Of a DNA stretch of 64,000 nucleotides, positions 8,956 to 16,966 are shown one piece after another. The stretch's first letter is position 1. The number at the start of each line of letters is the position of its first letter. The DNA is taken from contig NZ_PHUG01000001.1 of the NCBI RefSeq assembly GCF_002813325.1, positions 186,001-250,000 on the forward strand. The letters are read 5' to 3'. Made by a program: the position numbers and the translations under genes. The stretch comes from Janthinobacterium sp. 64. Its GTDB lineage: Bacteria; Pseudomonadota; Gammaproteobacteria; Burkholderiales; Burkholderiaceae_D. A model generated the notes under the pieces. It was not told where the DNA came from and made no database searches. It was given only the letters and a program-made list of their open reading frames with translations.

Positions 8956-9798
8956 ATGCCCAAGAAATTACTCTGTCTGCTGCCTTTTCTGCTGCCGCTG
9001 CCCGTCCTGGCGCAAACTTCGCCCACCTTGCTCGATCTGCAGCTGCTCGCCATCAAGGCACGGGCCGATGTGACTACCCATAGTCAGGAAAGCATCGCCG
9101 AATTTGCCGAGACCCGGCGGCTGGCGGAAACGGGCGACGTGGAGGCACAGCTGGACCTGGCGCGCATGCTGCAGCTGGGCGTGGGCGCGCCGCAAGATAT
9201 GGCGCAGTCGATGGCCTGGATACGCAAGTCGGCCGAGGGCGGCTATGCGCCGGCGCAAGCGGCTTTGGGCCTGTCCTATACTGTCGGTGGCAAGGTGCCC
9301 GTCGACCGTGTGCAGGGTGAATACTGGCTGCGCAAGGGCGTGGCACAGGGCGATGCGCTTGCGCAGACCATCCTGGCGCTGGAATTCATCGATGGCGGCA
9401 GCAGTGCCGAAGAGCAGGCGCTGGCCATCACCTGGCTGAAGGCGGCGGCGAACGAGCAGCACTTTGTGCCCGCCTATAATGCGCTGGGCGAGCACCTGAT
9501 GCGCGCCGCCACCGATGCACAGGATCGCGGCGAGGCCTTCCATTGGTATGACCGATCGGCGCGTGAAAAGCAGCCGGCCGGCATGCGCAACCTGGCCCGC
9601 GCGCACGAGCTGGGCCTGGGAGTAAAACAGTCGGACAAGTGGGCCCTGGTCTGGTACGAGCGGGCGGGATGGAGCGGCGACGTGCCCGCCATGCGGCGCA
9701 TGATTGACGTCTACGTCAAGGGCGAACTGGGACAACAGGCGAATGCCGAAGACGCTGCCGAATGGCGCGCAAAACTGGCCGAGAAGGAAAAGCAATGA
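8956..9798 (+). CDS. Exported Sel1-repeat protein
   Basis: A 280-residue protein with an N-terminal signal peptide (MPKKLLCLLPFLLPLPVLAQ). Several Sel1-like repeats of about 36 residues follow; recognisable units are LAETGDVEAQLDLARML, SAEGGYAPAQAALGLSYTVG and NLARAHELGLGVKQSDKWAL. Sel1 repeats form TPR-like helical solenoids that bind other proteins, often in the periplasm. ATG 8956 is chosen because the signal peptide begins there; the longer reading from 8848 is rich in Cys and Arg and looks non-coding. The stop codon overlaps the start of a second Sel1 gene (ATGA), so the two form an operon and are likely tandem duplicates. The binding partner is unknown. Confidence 0.85.
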   Translation: MPKKLLCLLPFLLPLPVLAQTSPTLLDLQLLAIKARADVTTHSQESIAEFAETRRLAETGDVEAQLDLARMLQLGVGAPQDMAQSMAWIRKSAEGGYAPAQAALGLSYTVGGKVPVDRVQGEYWLRKGVAQGDALAQTILALEFIDGGSSAEEQALAITWLKAAANEQHFVPAYNALGEHLMRAATDAQDRGEAFHWYDRSAREKQPAGMRNLARAHELGLGVKQSDKWALVWYERAGWSGDVPAMRRMIDVYVKGELGQQANAEDAAEWRAKLAEKEKQ

Positions 9799-10793
9799 AG
9801 ACCATGCTGTTTGTATTGAGCCTGGCGCTGGCGCAGAGCGTGCTGGCCCAGCCAGCCGAAGCGCAGCCGCGCCAGCATCCGGCGCTGGCCGAATTCGACA
9901 TGTCCGGTCTCGACGCCATGCGCGCGCGCGTGCAGGCCGTGATCAACCGCCCGGCCGACCTGTCGCCGGACAAGGTCGCCGCCTTCGGGAAAGCGCGTAT
10001 CGCTGCCGAAGGCGGCGATGTCGCTGCCCAGCTGGACCTGGCGCAGATGCTGCACGACGGCGAGGGCACGCCGCGTGACGTCGACGCCGGCCTGGCGTGG
10101 ATGCAGAAATCGGCCGAAGGCGGCTATGGCCCGGCGCAGGCATTCCTGGGCGTGGCCTATACCCTGGGCCAGGGCATGGCCATCGACCGCAAACTGGGCG
10201 AATACTGGTCGCGCAAGGGCGCCGCGCAAGGCGTCGAGCTGGCCAACTTCACCGTGGCCATGCACTTTGAAAACATCCACAGCAGCGCGGCAGAACAGGC
10301 GCATGCGCTGCACTGGCTCAAACACTATGCCGAGAATGGCTTCATCCCTGCCTACAATGAAATCGGCTACCGCCTGATGATGACGGCCAAGGATGACGCG
10401 CAGCGCAAGGAAGCGTTCACTTGGTACATGCGCGCGGCCAAGGCGCTCGACCCTTCCGGCTTGAACAATGTCGCGTATTCATATGAGGTGGGGCAGGGCG
10501 TGCCGCAGAGCGACGAGGCGGCCCTGGGCTGGTACGAGATGGCGGCCATCGCCAAAAGTCCTCCGGGCCAGACGGGTTTTGCGCGGCTGCTGGAGCAGGG
10601 CCGCGGCGGTCCTACCCGGCAAGGGCCGGCTCCTGAACCGTTCTCCTTGTACCTGCTGGCGGCAAAGCAGGGCGACGCGGAAGCCATGGAACGGCTGGTC
10701 AGGGTATACGACAAGGGCGAGCTGCAGCAGGCGGCCGACCCCGCGCAGGCCGCACTGTGGCGTGAAAAGCTCAGGCTGGCCAAGACGCCCTGA
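9795..10793 (+). CDS. Exported Sel1-repeat protein, paralogue of the upstream gene
   Basis: A 332-residue protein with a signal peptide (MKTMLFVLSLALAQSVLAQ) and Sel1-like repeats in the same order as the preceding gene. Shared blocks include ARIAAEGGDVAAQLDLAQML, SAEGGYGPAQAFLGVAYTLG and YEVGQGVPQSDEAALGWYEM. It has about 50 more residues than its neighbour, mainly in the N-terminal linker and the last repeat. The start overlaps the upstream stop by ATGA, indicating coupled translation. Protein binding in the periplasm is the likely role, but no partner can be named from the sequence. Confidence 0.85.
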   Translation: MKTMLFVLSLALAQSVLAQPAEAQPRQHPALAEFDMSGLDAMRARVQAVINRPADLSPDKVAAFGKARIAAEGGDVAAQLDLAQMLHDGEGTPRDVDAGLAWMQKSAEGGYGPAQAFLGVAYTLGQGMAIDRKLGEYWSRKGAAQGVELANFTVAMHFENIHSSAAEQAHALHWLKHYAENGFIPAYNEIGYRLMMTAKDDAQRKEAFTWYMRAAKALDPSGLNNVAYSYEVGQGVPQSDEAALGWYEMAAIAKSPPGQTGFARLLEQGRGGPTRQGPAPEPFSLYLLAAKQGDAEAMERLVRVYDKGELQQAADPAQAALWREKLRLAKTP

Positions 10794-10829
10794 GGGGGCA
10801 TGACGGCGCGGAAACGGCATGCTATCATC

Positions 10830-10847
10830 ATTGTTATCGATAACAAT
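10830..10847. promoter_or_regulatory. 18-bp perfect palindrome, probable LacI-type operator
   Basis: The site ATTGTTATCGATAACAAT is perfectly symmetric with a central CG, the usual form of LacI-family operators. It ends 14 bp before the isomerase start. A possible -10 hexamer TATCAT lies at 10823-10828, so the site would sit at about +1 and could block initiation. The LacI regulator at 15878-16966 is a possible ligand, but this is not proven. Confidence 0.65.
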
Positions 10848-10861
10848 ATCATGAGAAACCG

Positions 10862-12076
10862 ATGAATCCCGATTTCCGCTCCAAGGCGATGCTCGAAGCG
10901 CATATCCTGCACACGATGCACTTTTATCACCCGCGTGCCATTGACCCCAGCGGCGGCTTCTATCACTTCTTCCTCGACGATGGCACCGTGTACGACGCGG
11001 CCACGCGGCATCTGGTCAGCAGCACGCGCTTCATCTTCAATTACGCCATGGCCTACCGCCGTTTCGGCGGCGACGATTACCTGGCGGCCGTGCGCCACGG
11101 CGTGGCCTTCTTGCGCGACGCGCACCGCGACCCGGCCACGGGCGGCTACGCCTGGCAATTGACATGGCAAGACGGCGTCAAGACGGTGGAAGACGGCGCC
11201 AACCACTGCTATGGCCTGGCCTTCGTGCTGCTGGCGTATGCACATGCCTTGCAGGCGGGCTTGCCGGAAGCGCGCGCGTATCTGGACGAAACGTTTGAAC
11301 TGATGGAGCAGCGCTTCTGGCTGCCCGAACACGGCCTGTACGCGGACGTGGCCAGCGCCGACTGGTCTGTTCTGGATGGCTACCGTGGCCAGAACGCCAA
11401 CATGCACGCGTGCGAAGCGATGCTGGCCGCGTTCGAAGCGACGGGCGAAGCACGCTACCTGCACCGCGCCGAAACCTTGGCGCACAACATCACGGTGCGC
11501 CAGGCGGGCCTGGCGAACGGCATGATATGGGAGCACTACACGCCCGACTGGGCGATCGACTGGAATTACAACCTGCACGACAAGAGCAATATCTTCCGCC
11601 CGTGGGGCTACCAGCCCGGCCACTTCACGGAATGGGCCAAGCTGCTGCTGATCATGGAGCGGCACAGCCGGTTTATGGCCGGCCCGTCCGACTGGCTGCT
11701 GCCGCGCGCGCGCGCCCTGTACGACACGGCCCTGGCCAAGGCCTGGGATGGCGCGCATGGCGGCATCCATTACGGTTTCGGCCCGCACGATGAAATCTGC
11801 GATGGCGACAAATACTTCTGGGTGCAGGCGGAAAGCTTCGCCGCCGCCGCCGTGCTGGCCGCGCGCACGGGCGACGACGCCTACTGGCAAAGCTATGACA
11901 AGATCTGGGACTACAGCTGGGCGCACTTCGTCGACCATGAACACGGCGCCTGGTACCGCATTTTGACGCCCGAGAATCAAAAAATCAGCAACGAAAAAAG
12001 CCCGGCCGGCAAGACCGATTACCACACCATGGGCGCCTGTTATGAAGTGCTGAACGCGATTGGCGGTGCGGCATGA
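10862..12076 (+). CDS. AGE-family sugar epimerase/isomerase, probable D-mannose isomerase
   Basis: Cytoplasmic 404-residue protein of the N-acylglucosamine 2-epimerase (AGE) superfamily, an alpha/alpha-barrel. Likely reaction: D-mannose to D-fructose. Catalytic candidates are visible: His in NMHACEAM near residue 183, the H-x-x-E pair in GHFTEW near 254-257 and His in DYHTMGAC near 387. These match in spacing His176, His248/Glu251 and His383 of E. coli YihS, an isomerase of the family. The next gene is a fructokinase overlapping by ATGA, which favours mannose isomerase over N-acetylglucosamine epimerase. A perfect 18-bp palindrome upstream suggests repressor control. Substrate assignment (mannose, lyxose or another sugar) remains inference. 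Confidence 0.8.
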   Translation: MNPDFRSKAMLEAHILHTMHFYHPRAIDPSGGFYHFFLDDGTVYDAATRHLVSSTRFIFNYAMAYRRFGGDDYLAAVRHGVAFLRDAHRDPATGGYAWQLTWQDGVKTVEDGANHCYGLAFVLLAYAHALQAGLPEARAYLDETFELMEQRFWLPEHGLYADVASADWSVLDGYRGQNANMHACEAMLAAFEATGEARYLHRAETLAHNITVRQAGLANGMIWEHYTPDWAIDWNYNLHDKSNIFRPWGYQPGHFTEWAKLLLIMERHSRFMAGPSDWLLPRARALYDTALAKAWDGAHGGIHYGFGPHDEICDGDKYFWVQAESFAAAAVLAARTGDDAYWQSYDKIWDYSWAHFVDHEHGAWYRILTPENQKISNEKSPAGKTDYHTMGACYEVLNAIGGAA

Positions 12077-13008
12077 GCACCTCTTTTCCAACTTTTGTGT
12101 CGGCTGGCGAAGCGCTGACGGACATGCTGCGCACGGGCCCTGACACATGGAGCAGCCAGGTGGGCGGCTCGACCTGGAACGTGGCGCGCGTGATGGCGCG
12201 CCTGGGCGTGCCCAGCGCGTTTGCCGGCGCCGTCAGCCGCGACGTCTTCGGCGACGCGCTGGCTGCTGCCACCGACGTGGCGGGCCTGGACATGCGCTTC
12301 CTGCAGCGCCATGCGAAGTCGCCGCTGCTGGCCATCGTGCATGAACTGCACCCGCCCACGTATTACTTCATCGGCGACGACAGCGCCGACCTGCATTTCG
12401 ACGCGGCGCTTTTGCCGGCCGGCTGGATGCAGGGCGCGCAATGGGTGCATTTCGGCGGCATCAGCCTGGCGCGCGAACCGCTGGCGGGCAAGCTGGTGGC
12501 GCTGGCGCAGGAACTCAAGGCGGCTGGCGTGAAGATCAGCTACGACCCGAATTTCCGCATCATGATGGATGAACGCTATGACGCCACCCTGCGTCGCATG
12601 GTGGAACTGGCCGACGTGGTCAAGGTGTCCGATGAAGACCTGGCGGGCCTGTTCCGCCACGGCGACATCGATGGCGCGTTTGCCATGCTGCGCGGCTGGA
12701 ACCGGCACGCCACGTATTTGTATACGCGCGGCGCGCAGGGCGCAGCGCTGTACCGGGGCGAACGGACATGGCAGGCGGCGCCGCCCGCCATCGATGTGGT
12801 CGACTCGGTGGGGGCGGGCGACGCCAGCATCGGTGGCTTGCTGTACAGCCTGATGTACCGGCCCGACGCCGATGGTGGCCAGCACTTGCGCTTTGCCGTC
12901 GCGGCCGGGGCGGGCGCCTGCCTGGCCGCTGGCGCGGCGCCACCTTCGGTGGAGCTGGTGCAGTCGCTGGAGGCGCGCACGGTCGTCAGTGAAGTCAACT
13001 TGGCCTGA
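12073..13008 (+). CDS. PfkB-family sugar kinase, probable fructokinase
   Basis: A 311-residue cytoplasmic ribokinase-like kinase. It has the N-terminal substrate-side signature GGSTWNVARVMARLG (about residues 32-46) and the C-terminal PfkB signature DSVGAGDAS near 243-251, which holds the GAGD anion hole and catalytic Asp. It would phosphorylate the fructose made by the isomerase encoded just upstream; the two genes overlap by 4 nt. Some PfkB kinases of this type act on other keto sugars, so fructose is inferred from context. A decayed second copy of this gene lies 0.7 kb downstream. A strong hairpin without a T-run follows the stop. Confidence 0.82.
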   Translation: MSTSFPTFVSAGEALTDMLRTGPDTWSSQVGGSTWNVARVMARLGVPSAFAGAVSRDVFGDALAAATDVAGLDMRFLQRHAKSPLLAIVHELHPPTYYFIGDDSADLHFDAALLPAGWMQGAQWVHFGGISLAREPLAGKLVALAQELKAAGVKISYDPNFRIMMDERYDATLRRMVELADVVKVSDEDLAGLFRHGDIDGAFAMLRGWNRHATYLYTRGAQGAALYRGERTWQAAPPAIDVVDSVGAGDASIGGLLYSLMYRPDADGGQHLRFAVAAGAGACLAAGAAPPSVELVQSLEARTVVSEVNLA

Positions 13009-13051
13009 TCTGCATCAACAAGGTAGCCACCTTCACGCTTGGCCTACCTTG

Positions 13052-13081
13052 GCGCTAGCCATGCTCCTACATGGCTAGCGC
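13052..13081. other. 12-bp perfect stem hairpin after the fructokinase gene
   Basis: Arms GCGCTAGCCATG (13052-13063) and CATGGCTAGCGC (13070-13081) flank a six-base loop, CTCCTA. It lies 43 bp after the fructokinase stop. No run of T follows, so it is not a typical intrinsic terminator. It may limit 3'-end decay, act as a Rho-assisted end, or be a protein-binding dyad. Confidence 0.6.
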
Positions 13082-13131
13082 AGGGCGCTGTCTAGAATGG
13101 GCACTTCATGTGTACAACTGGAGACTACATC

Positions 13132-13644
13132 ATGGCCACCCAATCACCTCAGGCAGCTTCCGTTTCCCAAACACAGGCCGGCATGCCGGACATGGATGCG
13201 ATCGAGCTGCTGACGCAAGACCATCAAACCGTGAAGGACCTGTTCGAACAATATGAGGGCCTGAGCGACCGTTCGCTGGCCAGCAAGCGCAAGCTGGCCT
13301 TGAAAATCTGTGAGGAACTGAGCAAGCATGCGATGGTGGAAGAAGAAATCTTCTATCCCGCCGTGCGCGACGCCAGCCGTTCGAACGAAGACCTGGTCGA
13401 TGAAGCCATCGTCGAGCACGCATCGGCCAAGGAGCTGATCGCGCAGATCGTCGCCATGGAAGCGGGGGAAGATTTATACGACGCCAAGGTCAAGGTCTTG
13501 TCCGAGCAGATCGACCACCACGTGCTGGAAGAGGAGGGCGAGATCTTTCCCCGCGCGCGCGATGCGGAACTCGACCTGCAAGCCATGGGCAGCCAGATCG
13601 CGGCGCGCAAGGCGGAAATCGAACTGCCTGACATGCAGGCGTGA
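13132..13644 (+). CDS. Hemerythrin/HHE-domain protein
   Basis: A 170-residue soluble protein with a four-helix hemerythrin-like (HHE cation-binding) domain. Likely iron ligands are in the helices reading LLTQDHQTVKDLFEQYE (about residues 25-41), LSKHAMVEEEIFYPAV (about 64-79), EHASAKELI and the C-terminal IDHHVLEEEGEIFPRA. Such proteins bind a di-iron centre and may sense or store oxygen, iron or nitric oxide. ATG 13132 is preceded by TGGAGA; an upstream in-frame ATG at 13108 would add MCTTGDYI without a better ribosome site. It stands alone between the fructokinase and the decayed kinase copy, with no functional link visible. Confidence 0.85.
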   Translation: MATQSPQAASVSQTQAGMPDMDAIELLTQDHQTVKDLFEQYEGLSDRSLASKRKLALKICEELSKHAMVEEEIFYPAVRDASRSNEDLVDEAIVEHASAKELIAQIVAMEAGEDLYDAKVKVLSEQIDHHVLEEEGEIFPRARDAELDLQAMGSQIAARKAEIELPDMQA

Positions 13645-13718
13645 GCGCCATGGCCGTGCGCTCAGTTCGCGATCGGCCTGTGCGCCATTGAAGCGCAGGC
13701 CACGTCGACCCCGTTCCA

Positions 13719-13968
13719 TCAAGGAGCTCAATACGGCTGGCGTCAAGATCCGCTACAACGCTGTCGATGGCGCGTTTGCCACCTTGCGCAGCTGGAATCG
13801 GCAATCGACGTATTTAATATGCGCGGCCCTGTACCAGGGCGGGCGACGTCAGCATCGGCGGCTTGTTGTACCGCCTGATCCGCCTGATGTTTCGGCCCGA
13901 GGCCGATGGCGGCCAGCACGTGCGCACCGCCGTCGGTGCAATTGGTGGTATCGTTGCTGGAGCGCACT
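13719..13968 (+). pseudogene. Decayed partial copy of the PfkB fructokinase gene
   Basis: This stretch matches pieces of the C-terminal half of the intact kinase at 12073-13008 in the same order. Pieces: AAGGAGCTCAATACGGCTGG (parent near 12511), then a stretch translating as VDGAFATLRSWNRQSTYL (parent IDGAFAMLRGWNRHATYL), then ALYQG, then GDVSIGGLLYRLIRLMFRPE (parent GDASIGGLLYSLMYRPD), and a last block matching the ELVQSLEART end. Large internal segments are deleted and the pieces are in different frames, so no protein can be made. The N-terminal half and most of the GAGD region are absent. The rest of the 13645-14214 interval holds no gene I can support, only the ribosome site (GAAGGAAG) of the next gene. 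Confidence 0.8.
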
Positions 13969-14214
13969 ATATTGGGATGATATGGGTCGCGTGGAAGTAT
14001 TCAGCGGCGCCAGGGTGCCATTTTTGCAAGAAAAGGCGTAAGATTTGCTCTCTCGCCATGTCAAGAGCCTGTCCCGGGAACGGTATTCATCTGCGGGGAT
14101 AGGCGCCAGGTCCATGCGCTGACCAATATGCCATTCCTCCCAGGGCCATGCATGGCGCCACCTGGCCGGATCTGTGCGCTTTACAGCGCATGGGCGCTGA
14201 GAAGGAAGTTTCGC

Positions 14215-15855
14215 ATGTATAAGATCTGGAAATTTTTCAATCCCTGGAGCTTCAAATTCAAGATGACGGTGCTCGTCGGCGTGCTGGTGCTGTGCGCGAC
14301 GGGCTCAGTTGCGCTCACGTCGCTGTCTGTTGCGCAAGGGCAGATGGTATCGGTCATCGGCAATCAGCAATATGCCTTGCTGACCAGTGCGGCGGCATAT
14401 ATCGACGAAGACTTGAATGCGAAGAAAGCACTGCTCAAGGTGCTGGCGGAAGGGCTACCGGCGGAGGTGGTTGAACATCCGCAGCGGATGCAGGCATTTA
14501 TTGAAAAGCATTCAACCCTGCGCGAGGAATTTTTCAATCTCGTCGCCTTTGATGCTACGGGAAAATTAATTGCCAGCATGAATGACCGGCGCGTGGTCGG
14601 CAAGCTCAATTTCGCCGCGCGTGACTATTTTATCGATACCGTGAAACTCAGGGAAGGCGTGATATCGCGTCCATTCAAGAGCCAGTTGTCGGGCAAGCCC
14701 ATTGTGCTGGTAACCGAACCGATCTATGACGAAGCCGGCAAATTGCTGTATATGATCGCTGGCGGTATCAATTTGCAAAGCCCGACATTTTTTGGCCAGT
14801 GGGAGCAGCTCAAGCCGGGCAAAAGCGGTTATCTGTTCATGTTGACCGACGACGGCACGCTGCTCCACCATCCGGACCCGGCGCGCATCCTGAAACGGGT
14901 GAGTGAGGAGAAGGGTGGGGCTACGCCTTCCACCTTGGCCGCATTGCGTGGATTCGACGGTTGGATGCAGGGTAAAACCAAGCTGGGCGTGCAGGCCATT
15001 ATCACGTACAAGCATTTGCATGCGGCCGATTGGATCATCGGTGCCGTCTACCCTGAAAGCGAGGCATTCACGCCGATCACCGATATTTATGCCCAAGTCA
15101 TCATTGCTTCGTCATGTGTCGCCTTGCTGGCCAGTTGTGCCGGCTGGCTGGCGGTGATGCTGCTCTTGCGTCCCTTGGGCGATCTGGGCCGGCATGTGGT
15201 GCGCATACGCTCCGGCCATGCCGATATTGCGGTGTTTGATATCGCCCGCAAAGACGAGTTCGGAAAACTGAGCCGTGCCTTCTATGCGCTGTCGCTGCAG
15301 AGGGAAGCCGCGGAGAGCAACCTCGCCGCTCTGGCGCGTACGGACATGCTGACCGGCCTGCACAACAGGCGCATGTTTGACGAGGCGCTGGCCGCGGCAT
15401 TGACGCGCGCCCGGCGCGCTGGTACGGGCCTGGCGCTGGCCTATCTGGATATCGACTTTTTTAAAAAAATAAATGATACCTATGGGCATGGCATCGGCGA
15501 TCTGGTGTTGATTGAATTTGCCAAACGGCTCAAAGCTTGCGTACGGGCCTCGGACACGGTGGCGCGCCTTGCCGGCGACGAGTTTGTCATTATTTTTGAA
15601 CAACTGAGGGATCAGTCCGAGCTCGCGATACTGGGCAAGAAAATCGTGCAGGAGATGGTCGTGCACTTCGATTGCGGCGGTATCGGTCTGCATGTCAGCA
15701 CCAGTGTCGGCCTGGCGTTCAGCGCCCGGGGCGATACGACGGCAGGGACATTGTTGACGGCGGCCGATACGGCGCTCTACCAGGCAAAAAGCGCTGGGCG
15801 CAACGGTTATGCCGTCACTTCCATCGGCAGCCCCGCCCTGACCGAGGCGCTGTAG
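14215..15855 (+). CDS. Membrane-bound diguanylate cyclase with dCache sensor
   Basis: A 546-residue inner-membrane protein predicted to make cyclic di-GMP from two GTP. Order: transmembrane helix at about 18-40; periplasmic PDC/dCache-like sensor to about 295 (with PFKSQLSGKPIVLVTEPIYD); second helix ASSCVALLASCAGWLAVMLL near 298-317; HAMP-like linker; GGDEF domain from about 373. The catalytic signature is AGDEF, not GGDEF, near residue 454. The inhibitory I-site RASD lies at the expected distance upstream. Metal-binding Asp is seen in YLDIDFFKKIND. AGDEF variants can be active, so enzymatic function is likely but unproven. ATG 14215 follows GAAGGAAG. The gene stands alone and the ligand is unknown. 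Confidence 0.88.
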   Translation: MYKIWKFFNPWSFKFKMTVLVGVLVLCATGSVALTSLSVAQGQMVSVIGNQQYALLTSAAAYIDEDLNAKKALLKVLAEGLPAEVVEHPQRMQAFIEKHSTLREEFFNLVAFDATGKLIASMNDRRVVGKLNFAARDYFIDTVKLREGVISRPFKSQLSGKPIVLVTEPIYDEAGKLLYMIAGGINLQSPTFFGQWEQLKPGKSGYLFMLTDDGTLLHHPDPARILKRVSEEKGGATPSTLAALRGFDGWMQGKTKLGVQAIITYKHLHAADWIIGAVYPESEAFTPITDIYAQVIIASSCVALLASCAGWLAVMLLLRPLGDLGRHVVRIRSGHADIAVFDIARKDEFGKLSRAFYALSLQREAAESNLAALARTDMLTGLHNRRMFDEALAAALTRARRAGTGLALAYLDIDFFKKINDTYGHGIGDLVLIEFAKRLKACVRASDTVARLAGDEFVIIFEQLRDQSELAILGKKIVQEMVVHFDCGGIGLHVSTSVGLAFSARGDTTAGTLLTAADTALYQAKSAGRNGYAVTSIGSPALTEAL

Positions 15856-15877
15856 GACATCGCCTGTTCTGGCAGCG

Positions 15878-16966
15878 TCAAGGTTTGCGTTGGCCCTTGG
15901 CCGCCGGCAGCGCATACCTGCCCGACGATGCCCGCTCGACCAGCGTAAATTCCATCAGGCGATGCGTTGCCGGTGCGGGTTCTCCTGCGCGGCGCTGGCG
16001 TATCTCGTCGATGACGAGGCTGACGGCGGCGCGCGCCATGTCGGCGATGGGCTGGTGGATGGTGGTCAGCTCGGGCCAGACGGTGGTGGCGACGGGGGTA
16101 TCGTCGAAGCCGCACACGCTCAGTTCCGCCGGCACTTGCAAGCCCATGCCGTGCGCCACGGCCAGGGTGGCGGCGGCCATGTCGTCGTTGCTGGCGAAGA
16201 TGGCGCTGGGGCGCGGTATTTGCGCCAGCAGCTGGCGCGCCGCGTCCAGTCCCGAACGATACGTAAAGTAGCCTTGCGCCACCCTGTGCGGCGGCACTGG
16301 CAAGCCCGCTTCGCGCATGCCGTCCTCGAAAGCCTGGCGCCGCAGCAGGGCGGGCGTGTGCGCCGGATCGCCTTCGATGAAGCCGATGTCGCGGTGGCCC
16401 AGCGCAAGCAGATGGCGCGTCATGGCCAGCGCGCCTTCATAGTCGTCGATGCGCACGGCCGATACGTCGGGCGAGGGGCGCGCCGTGGCCACGGCGATGG
16501 CGGGGATGCCCATTTGATTGAGCTGCGCCAGCACTGCGGGCGAATCGCACAGGGGCGGCGGCACCAGGATGCCGTCCACGCCGGCCGCCACCAGGCAATC
16601 GATGCCGGCGCGCTGGCTGTCGATGTCTTCGCAGCGTTCGAGTAGCAGCTGGCCGCCGCCCTGGCGGCATTGATCCATGGCGCCGACGAGAAATTCGCTG
16701 AGGAAGGCGGCGCTGGGGTTGCTGTACAACAGGCCGATGCGCAAGGTGCCCGTGCGGGCGGCACGGGCTGCCAGGTTGGGCTGGTAGTGCAGGCTGGCGA
16801 TCGCCGCCTGGACCTTGTCGCGCGTGGCCGCGCTGACGCTGGCGCGCCCGTTGATCACGCGCGACACCGTCATGGCCGACACGCCGGCCACGCGCGCCAC
16901 GTCGTGCACGGTGGCGCCGCTGCTTGTATCGGAGGCGGCGTGCGCCGCCTTATTCGAGGTGGCCAC
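15878..16966 (-). CDS. LacI-family transcriptional regulator
   Basis: A 362-residue repressor-type protein. Residues 19-42 form the LacI helix-turn-helix with hinge (TVHDVARVAGVSAMTVSRVI). The rest is a periplasmic-binding-protein-like effector domain (e.g. AIFASNDDMAAATLAVAHGM, ELSVCGFDDTPVATTVWPEL). Its start overlaps the end of the glucokinase-RpiR gene by 17 nt in the same direction, so both are one transcript. It may control the sugar genes around it. The perfect LacI-type palindrome at 10830-10847 before the mannose isomerase operon is a candidate target, but no experimental link can be drawn from sequence alone. Confidence 0.88.
   Translation of the reverse strand: MATSNKAAHAASDTSSGATVHDVARVAGVSAMTVSRVINGRASVSAATRDKVQAAIASLHYQPNLAARAARTGTLRIGLLYSNPSAAFLSEFLVGAMDQCRQGGGQLLLERCEDIDSQRAGIDCLVAAGVDGILVPPPLCDSPAVLAQLNQMGIPAIAVATARPSPDVSAVRIDDYEGALAMTRHLLALGHRDIGFIEGDPAHTPALLRRQAFEDGMREAGLPVPPHRVAQGYFTYRSGLDAARQLLAQIPRPSAIFASNDDMAAATLAVAHGMGLQVPAELSVCGFDDTPVATTVWPELTTIHQPIADMARAAVSLVIDEIRQRRAGEPAPATHRLMEFTLVERASSGRYALPAAKGQRKP

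Noticed and set aside
13562..14041. 159-codon open frame after the hemerythrin gene
   Set aside because: It only passes through the kinase relic in a mixed frame. It has no consistent protein similarity.
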